A DNA stretch of 64,000 bases from Verrucomicrobiia bacterium (lineage in GTDB: Bacteria > Verrucomicrobiota > Verrucomicrobiia > Verrucomicrobiales > Akkermansiaceae): contig CANHQJ010000003.1 of the NCBI GenBank assembly GCA_947462875.1, forward strand, positions 1 to 64,000. Reading direction: 5' to 3'. The notes under the pieces are model-generated. The model did no database searches and was not told the origin of the DNA. It saw only the letters and a list, made by a program, of their open reading frames with translations. This document shows positions 9,574-18,922 of this stretch, one piece after another. How positions within the stretch are numbered: position 1 is the first letter of the stretch; every line of letters begins with the position of its first letter. The translations under genes were made by a program, and so were the position numbers.

Positions 9574-10128
9574 TCAGTCCGGCAGAGACGGAACATCGGG
9601 ATTTGTCAGCCGAATGTTGCGCCACGCTCCCAGCCAGAATGATAAAAAATGGTTGTCCGATTGTTCTGTCGGCCAGATCATTCCGGAGTTGCGGTCATGA
9701 ATCACGATCAGCGGCATGGTGTCAGACAAAAGCCGCACCCGGGAACGAATGGGCTCATGTGAGTAAATGCAGGTGAATCTCCCGTCAGCCGAAGTTGCGA
9801 ACTGGCACCGGCCCAACGCGTTGAGATCGTATCCGAAGCGCGTCCACTCCGAATAGGTAGTCGCGCCACCTACGATGCGAACGTAGTAGTCATACGACAG
9901 ATCACCGTCATGCTGGTAACCCACTTGCATCTCGCCCTTGGGTGCGATGGGTGCCTTGCCTATGATGTGATCTTCGATCGATACGTTTCCCCAGGATACA
10001 AGCGCCCAAATGACTGCGCAAATCACGGCAAGGATCGCAACGATGACAGCCATCGTCCTATAACAGATTCCGAGGCAACTTCCCGCCATCTGCTGCGCCG
10101 TGGGCATGGGTCCGAGTGAACTGGCCAT
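9574..10128 (-). CDS. Membrane-anchored protein of unknown function
   Basis: 184 residues. One transmembrane segment (about 25-47, TMAVIVAILAVICAVIWALVSW) is followed by a soluble, probably periplasmic beta-rich domain of about 135 residues with two cysteines that could form a disulfide (GRCQFATSADGRFTC). I do not recognise the family. It lies between the AlbA_2-like and zinc-ribbon genes on the same strand and could be cotranscribed with them. Confidence 0.55.
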   Translation of the reverse strand: MASSLGPMPTAQQMAGSCLGICYRTMAVIVAILAVICAVIWALVSWGNVSIEDHIIGKAPIAPKGEMQVGYQHDGDLSYDYYVRIVGGATTYSEWTRFGYDLNALGRCQFATSADGRFTCIYSHEPIRSRVRLLSDTMPLIVIHDRNSGMIWPTEQSDNHFLSFWLGAWRNIRLTNPDVPSLPD

Positions 10129-10173
10129 GGATCTGATTAGTTTGAATAAGTGGAGATGAAATGCATTGGTCTG

Positions 10174-10380
10174 TTAGATCGACCTCTCATGATCTGTGAC
10201 CTGGTCCAGATGGCTCATCATCGCTCGATGGTTCTTCTCGGATTCTCTCATTTCCTCCTCGATCTTCGCTCGCTGCTCTTCGGTGAAATGAAGACTTTTG
10301 GGCAATTCTGCTTCACAGACTCCACAGCGGCCGGATCTGCGGCTGTAAATGATGGCATGGCAGTGAGGGCAGTGGACCAT
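10174..10380 (-). CDS. Small zinc-ribbon protein
   Basis: 68 residues. Two CxxC knuckles near the N-terminus (CPHC and CGVC, 13 residues apart) should bind one zinc; the rest is a charged helix (EEQRAKIEEEMRESEKNHRA). Six bases before the ATG begins a 13-bp palindrome, TATTGT-T-ACAATA, which may be its operator. Its TAA stop lies in CTAAC. Partner and substrate are unknown. Confidence 0.55.
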   Translation of the reverse strand: MVHCPHCHAIIYSRRSGRCGVCEAELPKSLHFTEEQRAKIEEEMRESEKNHRAMMSHLDQVTDHERSI

Positions 10381-10386
10381 AAGTGG

Positions 10387-10399
10387 TATTGTTACAATA
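10387..10399 (-). promoter_or_regulatory. 13-bp palindrome upstream of the zinc-ribbon gene
   Basis: TATTGT-T-ACAATA is a perfect inverted repeat around one base, ending 6 bp before the ATG at 10380. Position and symmetry fit a dimeric repressor site or an embedded -10 element. Confidence 0.35.
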
Positions 10400-10519
10400 A
10401 AGCGTTAACAGGCTCTGGGCGGAAATGCAACGGGCATCGGTGGATGATTTTACCCAGCCCCTTTGACGTGGTTTTTGAGATTGGGGGAGACAGTAAAAAC
10501 ACCATGGACTGGATCTGCC

Positions 10520-10801
10520 TTAAAACTTCACAAGCGGCTGCTCGGGATCGCGGGTGTCGTAGGGGGCGGTTCGGTAGGCCATGCGCAGGCCCACTGTGAT
10601 CATCGAAGTGGCCACGACGAATCCGCCCGCCGTGAGCAACAGGAGTTGTGTCAGACTGTATTCAGAGGACTGATGCTGCACGCACTCTTTCTGATAGACC
10701 AGCCAGGAAGCATAGCCACAAAGCCCCGAAAAAACGAGTGCCAGCATGCCGAAGAACACGACCAGGAATCCTCCGGGAACCGATTGGGTGGGTTGTGGCA
10801 T
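10520..10801 (-). CDS. Small two-helix membrane protein
   Basis: 93 residues with two hydrophobic stretches (GGFLVVFFGMLALVFSGLCG and LLLLTAGGFVVATSMITVGL) and a short loop between. The start lies 12 bp after the stop of the azurin-like gene, so the two form a likely operon; the product could be a membrane partner of the copper protein. No family recognised. Confidence 0.55.
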   Translation of the reverse strand: MPQPTQSVPGGFLVVFFGMLALVFSGLCGYASWLVYQKECVQHQSSEYSLTQLLLLTAGGFVVATSMITVGLRMAYRTAPYDTRDPEQPLVKF

Positions 10802-10813
10802 GGGGTGTGACGG

Positions 10814-11257
10814 TCATTTCACGGCAATGATGCCGTTCATTTCGCCGAAGTGGCCGGGGAAGGTGCAGAGGAAAGGATATTCACCCGCTTCCTTGGGAGT
10901 GAACTTGATCACGTGCGTCTCGCCGGGGCCGAGTTGGGGAGCGAAGGCGAGGATGGCGGCCTTGGTTTCCGCATCGGTGGCGATGTAGTTGTTGTCCTTG
11001 GCCTGGCCGCATTTCGCCGAGATCATCGCCACCATGGAGCCGGGTTTGAGAATGGCCAGATTGTGCGACATGCTGGCTTTGGGGATTTTTCCCGTATGCT
11101 TGAGTGTGATTTCCATGGGCACGCCGACCTTGCCCTCGAGTTTCTTCGTGCTGAAGCGGATCTGGTCGCTGACGGTGACTTCCACCTTGATCGGCGGAGC
11201 GGCCGCATGCAAGGGGGCGAGCAAGGCAACGAAAGCGAGCAGGTGGAAGATTTTCAT
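10814..11257 (-). CDS. Azurin/plastocyanin-like blue copper protein
   Basis: A 147-residue periplasmic electron carrier. A signal peptide (MKIFHLLAFVALLAPLHA) is followed by a cupredoxin domain. Type-1 copper ligands are visible: histidine in MSHNLAI, then cysteine, histidine and methionine in FLCTFPGHFGEMNG, the C-x4-H-x3-M spacing of azurins and related soluble carriers. It probably shuttles electrons to a terminal oxidase such as the cbb3 enzyme encoded later in this window, though nothing here links them directly. A small membrane protein gene follows 12 bp downstream. Confidence 0.85.
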   Translation of the reverse strand: MKIFHLLAFVALLAPLHAAAPPIKVEVTVSDQIRFSTKKLEGKVGVPMEITLKHTGKIPKASMSHNLAILKPGSMVAMISAKCGQAKDNNYIATDAETKAAILAFAPQLGPGETHVIKFTPKEAGEYPFLCTFPGHFGEMNGIIAVK

Positions 11258-11301
11258 GTGAAATCAATGAAGCAAAAATCCGCAAACGCGCAATCAAAAG
11301 T

Positions 11302-13182
11302 TCACAGCGAGATCTGCGCGCCCAGCTCGACCACGCGCGAGGGCGGCAACGAAAAATACGCTGTCGCCGGCGTGGCATTGCGCGTCATCCAGGCGAAAAT
11401 CACGAGTCGGAACCGCTCCCAACCATTCAGACCACGGCGCACGGCATACGTTTCGCGACCGAGGAAGAAGGTGGATTTTTGTGGTTCGTACTTGACCTCG
11501 CCGGTGAGGCATTCCTTGAGCATGACGGGCACGTTGGGCGTTTCGCTGAAGCCGAAACGCAGATGCAGCAGACAGAAGCCCTGGCCGAGCTCCAGCAGAT
11601 CGAAGCGCTCTTCCAGCATCGCGTGTGACGCATCCAGCGTTTCCACATGGAGCAGGATCACCCGCTCATGCAGCACCTGGTTGTGCTTGAGATTGTGCAG
11701 AAGCGCCAGAGGAATGCCGCCGGTCTTGCCGCACATGTAAAAAGCGGTGCCGGAGACGCGGTGGACGTTTTTGCGCGCGAGGTCATCGATCAGCATCGTT
11801 GCGGGGATGGAAGTTTTTTCCATGTGTTTGCCCAAGCGCTCGCGCCCCCAACGCCAGGTGGTCATCAGGAAAATGATGGCAAATGCCACAACGAGCGGCA
11901 TCCACCCGCCGTGGAAAATTTTCGCGCCATTGGCGATGAGGAAGGCGAGGTCGATCAGCAAAAAAGCCACCAGCGCGAGATTGCTTTTCCATGGCGACCA
12001 GTGCCATACCGTGCGTGAGGCTTGGTAGAACAACAGTGTCGTCACTGTCATGGTCAGCGAAATGGAAATGCCATAGGCCGCTGCAAGGTTGCTCGATTTT
12101 TCAAAATTCGTAATCAGAAACAGACAGGCAAGCATCAGCAGCCAGTTCACCGGTGGCAGATAGACCTGCCCTTTTTCCGTCTCGGACGTATAGAGCATGC
12201 GCAGGCGCGGCAGGCAGCCCAACTGGATCGCTTGCGAAGTCAGCGAAAACGCCCCGGAAATCAATGCCTGGCTGGCGATGATGGCGGCGGCGGTGGCCAG
12301 GATCGTGAGGGGCAGAATGCCGGACTCCGATACCAGATTGTAAAACGAGTGGGTCGATTCCGGACGCACCTGCATCAGCGCCGCCTGGCCCAGGTAGTTG
12401 AGAGCAAGTCCGGGAAATGCCACGAAATACCAGGCGCGGCGTATCGCCGCGGCGGAAAAGTGTCCGAGATCCGCATACAGGGCCTCGCCGCCGGTCACCG
12501 ATAGGAACACCGCCGCCAAAATCGGCACCGCATGCGTATGCTGATGGACCAAAAACATCAATCCGTTCATCGGATTCAAGGACCACAAGACTGAGGGACA
12601 GGCGATGATCCAGCGCAGACCCAGCACTCCCAGAGTGACAAACCACAACAGAATGATAGGACCAAACAGCACGCCGACCTTGCCCGTGCCATGGCGCTGA
12701 ATCGCAAAGACGCCGATGATGATGCCTACCGCGATCGGCACGACGGAATCCGCGAGATTGGGTGCCTTGACCGTCAATCCTTCCACGGCCGATAGAACGG
12801 AAATGGCAGGAGTGATCATGCCATCGGCATAAATGAGCGCCGCGCCCAACAAGCCCACGGCAAACACCCAGGGTCGATCGCGCAGGCCCTGCGCCGCACG
12901 GCTGCCGCGCACCAGCGCCGAGAGTGACAGAATGCCTCCCTCTCCCTTGTTATCCAGCCGCAGGATCAGGGCCACATACTTGAACGATACGATCGCAATC
13001 AGGGACCAGATGATCAGCGATGCCGCCCCGGACAAATTTTGCGCGGTGGCATCCACGTGATCCGCGAAACATTCGCGGAAGGCATACAGCGGGCTGGTGC
13101 CGATGTCACCAAACACGATTCCCAAAGCACCCAGCGCCAGTTTCCACTGTGCCGATTTTTTCTGACTAGCGCTGTGACCCAT
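11302..13182 (-). CDS. kup: Kup-family potassium uptake protein
   Basis: A 626-residue K+/H+ symporter of the inner membrane. The N-terminus has the family hallmark GALGIVFGDIGTSPLYAFRE. About twelve hydrophobic helices follow, including GGEALYADLGHF, then a cytosolic C-terminal domain of roughly 170 residues. An AAGGA Shine-Dalgarno precedes the ATG. It stands alone between the azurin-like gene and the divergent coiled-coil/TPR gene. Confidence 0.95.
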   Translation of the reverse strand: MGHSASQKKSAQWKLALGALGIVFGDIGTSPLYAFRECFADHVDATAQNLSGAASLIIWSLIAIVSFKYVALILRLDNKGEGGILSLSALVRGSRAAQGLRDRPWVFAVGLLGAALIYADGMITPAISVLSAVEGLTVKAPNLADSVVPIAVGIIIGVFAIQRHGTGKVGVLFGPIILLWFVTLGVLGLRWIIACPSVLWSLNPMNGLMFLVHQHTHAVPILAAVFLSVTGGEALYADLGHFSAAAIRRAWYFVAFPGLALNYLGQAALMQVRPESTHSFYNLVSESGILPLTILATAAAIIASQALISGAFSLTSQAIQLGCLPRLRMLYTSETEKGQVYLPPVNWLLMLACLFLITNFEKSSNLAAAYGISISLTMTVTTLLFYQASRTVWHWSPWKSNLALVAFLLIDLAFLIANGAKIFHGGWMPLVVAFAIIFLMTTWRWGRERLGKHMEKTSIPATMLIDDLARKNVHRVSGTAFYMCGKTGGIPLALLHNLKHNQVLHERVILLHVETLDASHAMLEERFDLLELGQGFCLLHLRFGFSETPNVPVMLKECLTGEVKYEPQKSTFFLGRETYAVRRGLNGWERFRLVIFAWMTRNATPATAYFSLPPSRVVELGAQISL

Positions 13183-13364
13183 AGTGATCCTTGCGAAACG
13201 CGAGGGGCGTGAGTTTTACCATCCGCGTTGCGCTTGGCGAGTACAAATTCACCCACGGCACGCCACCGGTATGACCCCAGACAAAATCTCCCACCTTGAC
13301 ATTTTTCCCACAAAGTCAAAAAAATCCTGCTTCCCTCCCCACAAAAGCACGCTATTCTTTGCCC

Positions 13365-15524
13365 ATGCGCTACGTTTCCGCCTATGCTTGGCTCACTGTG
13401 TTCTTGGTCACGTCCGGGATCAACGCGACGGGCTATGCGCAAGCCCCCGCCGCCGTCGCTCCGGCGCAGCCGAACTTCGATCCGGCGGACGTCTATTACC
13501 AGGCCTGGCTCTTTGTCCGCGAGGCGGAGGCCCTGCAAAAACAAGGCCGCCACGCCGAAGCCCTGGCCAAATTCCGCAGCGCGGAAAAGTTTTTTGAAAC
13601 CATCCACCGCTTCCATCCGGAGTGGAAAAAGGAGATGGTCGGTGATCGGTTGACACTCACCAAGAGCCAGATCACCAAGGTGCTTCCGCTCGCTCAGGAC
13701 CAGCAGAAAAAGGATGACATCGCCGTGGCGGAAATCATCGAAAGCGGCGGAGACAAGCGCCCCGTCGCACCGATGGCCACGCCGAAACCAGGCCCGACCA
13801 TCGAGATCGAAGATGCCAGGATCAAGTCTCTCGAAGCCGAAGTGAAACGCCTCCGCAGCGCACTCGCCTCTCCCGCGAACCAAAGCTCCCGCGAGGCCGC
13901 CCGCGCCAGCGACCTCGAAAAACAACGCGATGACCTCAACGCCCGTCTCAAGCAATCCATCGCCGACCTCGAGGCCCTGCGTGCCAAAATGGCGACCGCG
14001 CCTGTGCAATCGGAAATGGACCGGCTCAACGAACGCCTCCGCTCGCTCGAACAGGAACGTCAGGCCATGGGCATGGCGCTCTCGCAAAGCCGCGAACAAC
14101 AGCTGCAATCGCAGGCGAAAATCCAGACACTGCAAGCCGATTATCAAGCCATGCGCCAGCAGGCCGCCGATCTCCAGCGCAACCTCGAAGTGGAGCGCGT
14201 GAAATCGAACGAAGTCACCGCCTCCCAGCTCAAACAGCTCCAGCAGCTCGAGCAAACCCTCAAACAAAAGGACACGGAAATCGCCGCCGCGAACCAGCGC
14301 GTGGGTTCGCTCGAAAAACAACTGCAGGAAAGCAAGGACGCCTTCCAGGAACTGCGCACCGAGCGCGATGACCTGCTGCGCGAGCGCGATCACATGGCCG
14401 CCTTGCTCAAGCTCAACGAAAGCGGCCGCATCCAGCAGCTCATCGAACAGAACATGGGCCTAGCCAAGGAACTGCGCGAAGCGAAGGAACGCGTGGAACG
14501 CATCAGCAAGAACAACGACGAGACCAACGACCAGCTCACCGAGGCCCTGCGCGATCTGGCCATCACCAAAACCAAAATCATTTCCCTGCAATCCGAAAAA
14601 CGCGCCCAGGAACAACGCCTGAACGACCTGGAGAAACAATTGCAAAGCAATGAAAAAGCCCTCGCCTCCGGAGAGGCCGCGGCCAATAGCGAGGAAGCCG
14701 ATACCCTGCGCGATATCATCAAGCGCCAACAGCGCCAGCAGGAGCGCCGCAAGCAGGCAGCCCAATTGCTGCTCAATGCCGCCAAAAAACAAACCGCTTC
14801 CGGCGATGCGAACTACGATGAGGCCGTAGCCCTGCTCACCGATCAGGAAATCACGCTCACGCCCGACGAACAAAAAATCCTCGATGCCCGTCAGGTGGAC
14901 GGCGAGATTTATTCCCCCTACGCCGGCAGCAAGGCGCGCGTCTCGGCCGCCACCACGGAAATGCATCAGCAGATCGACGACTACACCAAAGCCGCCGTGC
15001 GCGCCTTCGGTTCCCAGCGTCTCAGCGCCTCGCGCGAGGTCCTGGAAATGATCCTCGACCTCCACCCCGGCCACATCCCCACCATGACCAAGCTGGGCAT
15101 CGTGCAACTGCGGCTCGATGACCCCGCCGCCGCGTCCCAGACACTCCGCGCGGCTGTGGAAAACGACGAATCGCGTTCGCTTTCCCACCGTCTGCTCGGT
15201 CTGGCGCTCTACAAAATGGGCGACCTCGCGGGAGCGGAACATTCACTGACCCGCGCTCTGGAAATCGATCCCAACGATGCCGCCGGCTACACGATCTATG
15301 GCAACACCCTGCTGCGCCTGAAACGCGCCGCCGATGCCGAAAAAGCCTATCAAAAAGCCATTTCCCTGAATCCGGAATCCTCGGAGGCGCTGCACAACCT
15401 CGCCCTGCTCTGCCAGCGCGATGGCCGCATCAAGGAGGCGAAAGGCTACTACGAAGAAGCCCTGCTCCACGGCGCCCAGCCCAATGCCGAACTCGAAGCC
15501 GCGCTGAGCAAGGGCAAAAAGTGA
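13365..15524 (+). CDS. Secreted coiled-coil and TPR protein
   Basis: 719 residues with three parts. A signal peptide (MRYVSAYAWLTVFLVTSGIN) should export it. Residues about 140-500 form a very long coiled coil rich in Glu, Gln, Lys, Arg and Leu. The C-terminal ~150 residues are TPR repeats (for example LGLALYKMGDLAGAEHSLTR and YGNTLLRLKRAADAEKAYQK). It resembles large periplasmic scaffold proteins; no enzymatic motif is seen. The ATG at 13365 is chosen because it begins the signal peptide. Its stop is only 9 bp from that of the convergent L,D-transpeptidase gene. Confidence 0.75.
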   Translation: MRYVSAYAWLTVFLVTSGINATGYAQAPAAVAPAQPNFDPADVYYQAWLFVREAEALQKQGRHAEALAKFRSAEKFFETIHRFHPEWKKEMVGDRLTLTKSQITKVLPLAQDQQKKDDIAVAEIIESGGDKRPVAPMATPKPGPTIEIEDARIKSLEAEVKRLRSALASPANQSSREAARASDLEKQRDDLNARLKQSIADLEALRAKMATAPVQSEMDRLNERLRSLEQERQAMGMALSQSREQQLQSQAKIQTLQADYQAMRQQAADLQRNLEVERVKSNEVTASQLKQLQQLEQTLKQKDTEIAAANQRVGSLEKQLQESKDAFQELRTERDDLLRERDHMAALLKLNESGRIQQLIEQNMGLAKELREAKERVERISKNNDETNDQLTEALRDLAITKTKIISLQSEKRAQEQRLNDLEKQLQSNEKALASGEAAANSEEADTLRDIIKRQQRQQERRKQAAQLLLNAAKKQTASGDANYDEAVALLTDQEITLTPDEQKILDARQVDGEIYSPYAGSKARVSAATTEMHQQIDDYTKAAVRAFGSQRLSASREVLEMILDLHPGHIPTMTKLGIVQLRLDDPAAASQTLRAAVENDESRSLSHRLLGLALYKMGDLAGAEHSLTRALEIDPNDAAGYTIYGNTLLRLKRAADAEKAYQKAISLNPESSEALHNLALLCQRDGRIKEAKGYYEEALLHGAQPNAELEAALSKGKK

Positions 15525-15533
15525 AATCCCAGC

Positions 15534-16154
15534 TCAGTTGTTCGCGACATTGCTCGGCTTGATGCCGGCGTAGCGCTGGCCTGCGGGCGTCTCCATCAGG
15601 CTGCCGCGGATCACCTGCACCTCGGCACCGACGCCGATGCGTTTGTAGAGATCGATCACATCGTTCGAGGACATGCGGATGCAGCCGTAGGAGGCGGGTG
15701 AGCCGAGACGCCATTCCTCGGGCGTGCCGTGGATGTAGATGCAGCGGCGAAACGTATTGCGGTTCTGCCATTCCTTGCCGTGCAGCCAGAGGATGCGCGA
15801 TACGATGGGATCGCGCCCGGGAGCGTTCGGCTTGAGGATTTCCCCCGTGGGGCGGCGCGACTTGAACACCATGCCTTTCGGCGAAGAACCGCCGATTTTG
15901 CGAGCCACCATCAGCTTGCCGATCGGGGTGCGGTTGCTGCCCGAGTTGCTGCCCAGGCCGAACTTCGATGTCGAAACCCTGTAGGCCTTGACCGGTTCGC
16001 CATCGCGGGTGAGCAGCAATTGTTGATCGCGCACCGAAACAATCATCTTCGATCGCGTATCAAAGTGATTCCCGCACTGGCAGAGCATCAGCGAGCCGAG
16101 CAGGGCGGCGAGGGAAAAACTCAGACGTCGAAGGGTGCGCGCGTGGGACTTCAT
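15534..16154 (-). CDS. L,D-transpeptidase (YkuD domain), lipoprotein
   Basis: Catalyses 3-3 peptidoglycan cross-links or attaches proteins to peptidoglycan. The catalytic motif HGTPEEWRLG...SYGCIRMS has the essential histidine and cysteine. The N-terminus is a signal ending in a lipobox-like SLMLCQC, so it is probably lipid-anchored. Its ATG overlaps the TGA of the glycosyltransferase gene (TGATG), which indicates translational coupling, so the two enzymes may act together at the envelope. Confidence 0.88.
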   Translation of the reverse strand: MKSHARTLRRLSFSLAALLGSLMLCQCGNHFDTRSKMIVSVRDQQLLLTRDGEPVKAYRVSTSKFGLGSNSGSNRTPIGKLMVARKIGGSSPKGMVFKSRRPTGEILKPNAPGRDPIVSRILWLHGKEWQNRNTFRRCIYIHGTPEEWRLGSPASYGCIRMSSNDVIDLYKRIGVGAEVQVIRGSLMETPAGQRYAGIKPSNVANN

Positions 16155-17668
16155 CACGAATCATGGGTGTGTACGGTGGCCATCTCCTTGACCACCTCCA
16201 CCTTGCGTGAAGGCAACATCCGTGCCAAAGAAGACAGAGAAGTGTAGAAAAACCCGATCGGGAAAGGAAGCAAAAGAATCGCGGAACTGAATTTCGCATC
16301 CATGGCGGCCTCGATCACCACGTAGAGGAAGAAACTGCCGAAAAGCAGCTCCACCACCGGAGTGAGTGTCTTGATCGCCTTGTAGCTGCTCTTTTTCCAG
16401 TCGGTGCGCGGCTTCTGATCGATGCCATACTTCGGCGTGCGTACGAAAGCGGACTGGTGATTGAAGATCGCCTCGATTACCGCCTTGGCATTGTTCACCG
16501 ACATGCCGATGCCCAGTGCCAGCAAGAGCGGCAGGTAGGGAATTTCCTTCCACCAGGTGCCGGGGCGGAGGGCTTTTTGCGAGGTCAGATAGAAGGCGAC
16601 GATCGAAACCGTGGTGAAGAAGAAGATCGAGCCATTGATCAGGTAGTAGCCGTATTTGCCCAGGTCGATCTTGGTGTGCAAGTTCGGATAGATGAGGAAA
16701 CACAGGCAGATCAGCGCGAGGTAGGCGAAGTTCGAGGTCAGGTGGGCGAATGCCTCCATCTTGATCGGCAGGGATACCTTGCTGCGCAGGATGGAAGGAA
16801 GCACTTTTTTGCAAACCTGGATGGAGCCCTTGGTCCAGCGGTGTTGCTGGCTCTTGAAGCCGTCCATGTCCACGGGCAGCTCGGCCGGGGTTTCCACGTC
16901 ATTGAGGAAAACGAAGCGCCAGCCCTTGAGCTGCGCGCGGTAGGAGAGATCCATGTCCTCCGTCAGCGTGTCGTGCTCCCAGCCGCCGGCATCCTCGATG
17001 CAGGACTTGCGCCAAATCCCGGCGGTGCCGTTGAAGGTGAAGAAGCGCCCCGAGCGATTGCGGGCGGTTTGTTCCAACTCGAGGTGACCATCGAGAAACA
17101 TCGCCTGCACGCGGGTGAGCACGTTGTAAGTGCGGTTCAGGTGACCCCAACGCGTCTGGATCAGACCGACTTTTTCGTCGGTGAAATAATGGATCGTTTT
17201 TTGCAGCACATCGGCATTCGGCACGAAGTCGGCATCGAGGATGAAAAGATACTCGCCCTTGGCAAAGGGCGTGGCGTTTTCGAGCGCTCCGGCCTTGTAG
17301 CCCGTGCGGTCATCGCGGTGGATCATTTCCGCATCGAATCCCATCGCCCGCAAACGGGCGGCCCCCGCCTCGCAGATCGCGGTGGTCTCATCGGTGGAGT
17401 CATCGATGATCTGGATCTGCATCTTGTCCTTGGGATAATCGAGCGCGGCCACGCTGTCGAGCAGGCGGTCCACCACGTGCATTTCATTGAAAACGGGCAA
17501 CTGGATCGTCACCAGCGGCAGTTCCCGGAACAGCTCTTTCGGCTGCGGCTTGTCGTTGCGGTGCTTGAGATACAGGTAAACGATGGTCAGGCGGTGGAAT
17601 CCATAGCCCGACATACCGATCAGAACGACCAAGTAGCAGATATACCAGAGAGGAGAAGTGATGTCCAT
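16154..17668 (-). CDS. Family 2 glycosyltransferase, cellulose synthase-like
   Basis: A processive membrane glycosyltransferase of about 504 residues. One N-terminal helix precedes the GT-A domain with all key motifs in order: IIDDSTDE, ILDADFV, TEDMDLS and QQHRWTKG (the Q-x-x-R-W of processive enzymes). Three or four helices follow. It resembles bacterial glucomannan or cellulose synthase-like proteins and may make a beta-linked polysaccharide or glycolipid; the substrate cannot be read from sequence. The ATG at 17668 is preferred; a TTG at 17716 would add 16 residues. Confidence 0.85.
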   Translation of the reverse strand: MDITSPLWYICYLVVLIGMSGYGFHRLTIVYLYLKHRNDKPQPKELFRELPLVTIQLPVFNEMHVVDRLLDSVAALDYPKDKMQIQIIDDSTDETTAICEAGAARLRAMGFDAEMIHRDDRTGYKAGALENATPFAKGEYLFILDADFVPNADVLQKTIHYFTDEKVGLIQTRWGHLNRTYNVLTRVQAMFLDGHLELEQTARNRSGRFFTFNGTAGIWRKSCIEDAGGWEHDTLTEDMDLSYRAQLKGWRFVFLNDVETPAELPVDMDGFKSQQHRWTKGSIQVCKKVLPSILRSKVSLPIKMEAFAHLTSNFAYLALICLCFLIYPNLHTKIDLGKYGYYLINGSIFFFTTVSIVAFYLTSQKALRPGTWWKEIPYLPLLLALGIGMSVNNAKAVIEAIFNHQSAFVRTPKYGIDQKPRTDWKKSSYKAIKTLTPVVELLFGSFFLYVVIEAAMDAKFSSAILLLPFPIGFFYTSLSSLARMLPSRKVEVVKEMATVHTHDS

Positions 17669-17786
17669 GAGATGATGCGGTTGATACGCCGGAGAGGCAG
17701 GTATGTTTTCAAACAATCAGGGAAGGCGAACCGGAAGAACGTCAGCAATTTGCATGCCATTCATCACCCTGTGCTGTCCGGCGACA

Positions 17787-17815
17787 GTTCAAGTCGTACG
17801 ACCGACCCTTGTCAA
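17787..17815 (-). promoter_or_regulatory. Possible promoter/operator of the glycosyltransferase operon
   Basis: The minus strand carries a perfect TTGACA (17815-17810); a weak TTGAAC follows after 17 bp. The spacer contains the 10-bp palindrome GTCGTACGAC (17793-17802), suited to a repressor. This lies in the 200-bp gap between lpxD and the glycosyltransferase. Confidence 0.3.
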
Positions 17816-17872
17816 GCTCAAAGTACGGCAGGCACGATTTTTCGGGAATCCACTGCGGCCGCCCAGCAAGCG

Positions 17873-18907
17873 CTATTCGGCCCCCGCATCCAGCCGCCGC
17901 TTGAGCTCCTTGACGTCTTCGATCAGCTTGGGCAAACGCCGCTGCAAGGCCATGACCTTCAGCTCCTGCTTCATCGTCTGGGCGGGATTTCCCAAATACA
18001 CCGCGCCGCCTGGTAAGTCGTGCGTGACCCCCGATCGAGCCGCCAGCACCGCCTTGTCGCCGACTTCCAAATGCCCGGCGATGCCCACCTGGGCCGCGCA
18101 GGTGACGTAGTTGCCGAGCTTCGAACTGCCGGCGATCCCCGTCAGCGCGATGACAAGGCAGTGCTTGCCGATTTGCACGTTGTGGCCGATTTGTACCAAA
18201 TTGTCGATTTTCGTCCCCTCGCCGATGAGCGTCTTGCCAAAACGAGCGCGGTCGATGGTGGTATTCGCCCCCACTTCCACGTCATTTTCCAGCTCCACGA
18301 TGCCGACCTGCGGGATTTTCTGGTGTTTTCCTGCGGAAAACTCGTAGCCGAAGCCATCCGCGCCGATCACGGCTCCCGGCTGAAGCACCACCCTGTCGCC
18401 CAGCACACAACGCTCGCGGATGCTGACATTTTGATAAATCAGGCAGTCGCGTCCGATGACGACACTTCGGCCGATCACCGCGTTGGGATAAATTTCCGAA
18501 CCATCGCCGATGACCGCCCCTGCCATGATCACCGCGCCCGCGTGAACGCGGACTTTTTCCGGGTCAAACGAAGCCGTGGGATCAATCATCGCCCGCGGAT
18601 CCACCCCTGCGACAAAAGGCGGCTCCTGCTGCGCGAAGTGCTGGATCACCGCGGAAAAGGCCATCGTCGGGTTTTCCACCTCCACCAAAGCCATCCCTGC
18701 GGGAGCTCCACCCATCCCCGGCTCGATCAGGCAGGCACCGGCTTGGGATTTCTGAAATTGCGTCACATACTTCGGGTTGCCCAGGAAACTCACGTCCCGC
18801 GCGCTCGCGAGATCCAGCGACGATATCCCGTGAAAGGCCGCAGCGGGATCTCCGCAGAGGAGTGTCCCGCCCGTCAATTCCACCAACTCCTGAAGCGTCA
18901 ATGCCAC
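17873..18907 (-). CDS. lpxD: UDP-3-O-acylglucosamine N-acyltransferase
   Basis: Third enzyme of lipid A synthesis, adding the N-linked acyl chain. The 344-residue protein has the LpxD N-terminal uridine-binding domain, then a long left-handed beta helix of hexapeptide repeats (for example [20 protein letters not shown]), with catalytic histidine candidates in [19 protein letters not shown]. It sits 15 bp downstream of ompH, the usual gene order, and demonstrates an LPS outer membrane. Confidence 0.94.
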   Translation of the reverse strand: MALTLQELVELTGGTLLCGDPAAAFHGISSLDLASARDVSFLGNPKYVTQFQKSQAGACLIEPGMGGAPAGMALVEVENPTMAFSAVIQHFAQQEPPFVAGVDPRAMIDPTASFDPEKVRVHAGAVIMAGAVIGDGSEIYPNAVIGRSVVIGRDCLIYQNVSIRERCVLGDRVVLQPGAVIGADGFGYEFSAGKHQKIPQVGIVELENDVEVGANTTIDRARFGKTLIGEGTKIDNLVQIGHNVQIGKHCLVIALTGIAGSSKLGNYVTCAAQVGIAGHLEVGDKAVLAARSGVTHDLPGGAVYLGNPAQTMKQELKVMALQRRLPKLIEDVKELKRRLDAGAE

Positions 18908-18922
18908 GAAGAGAAGAGAAAA

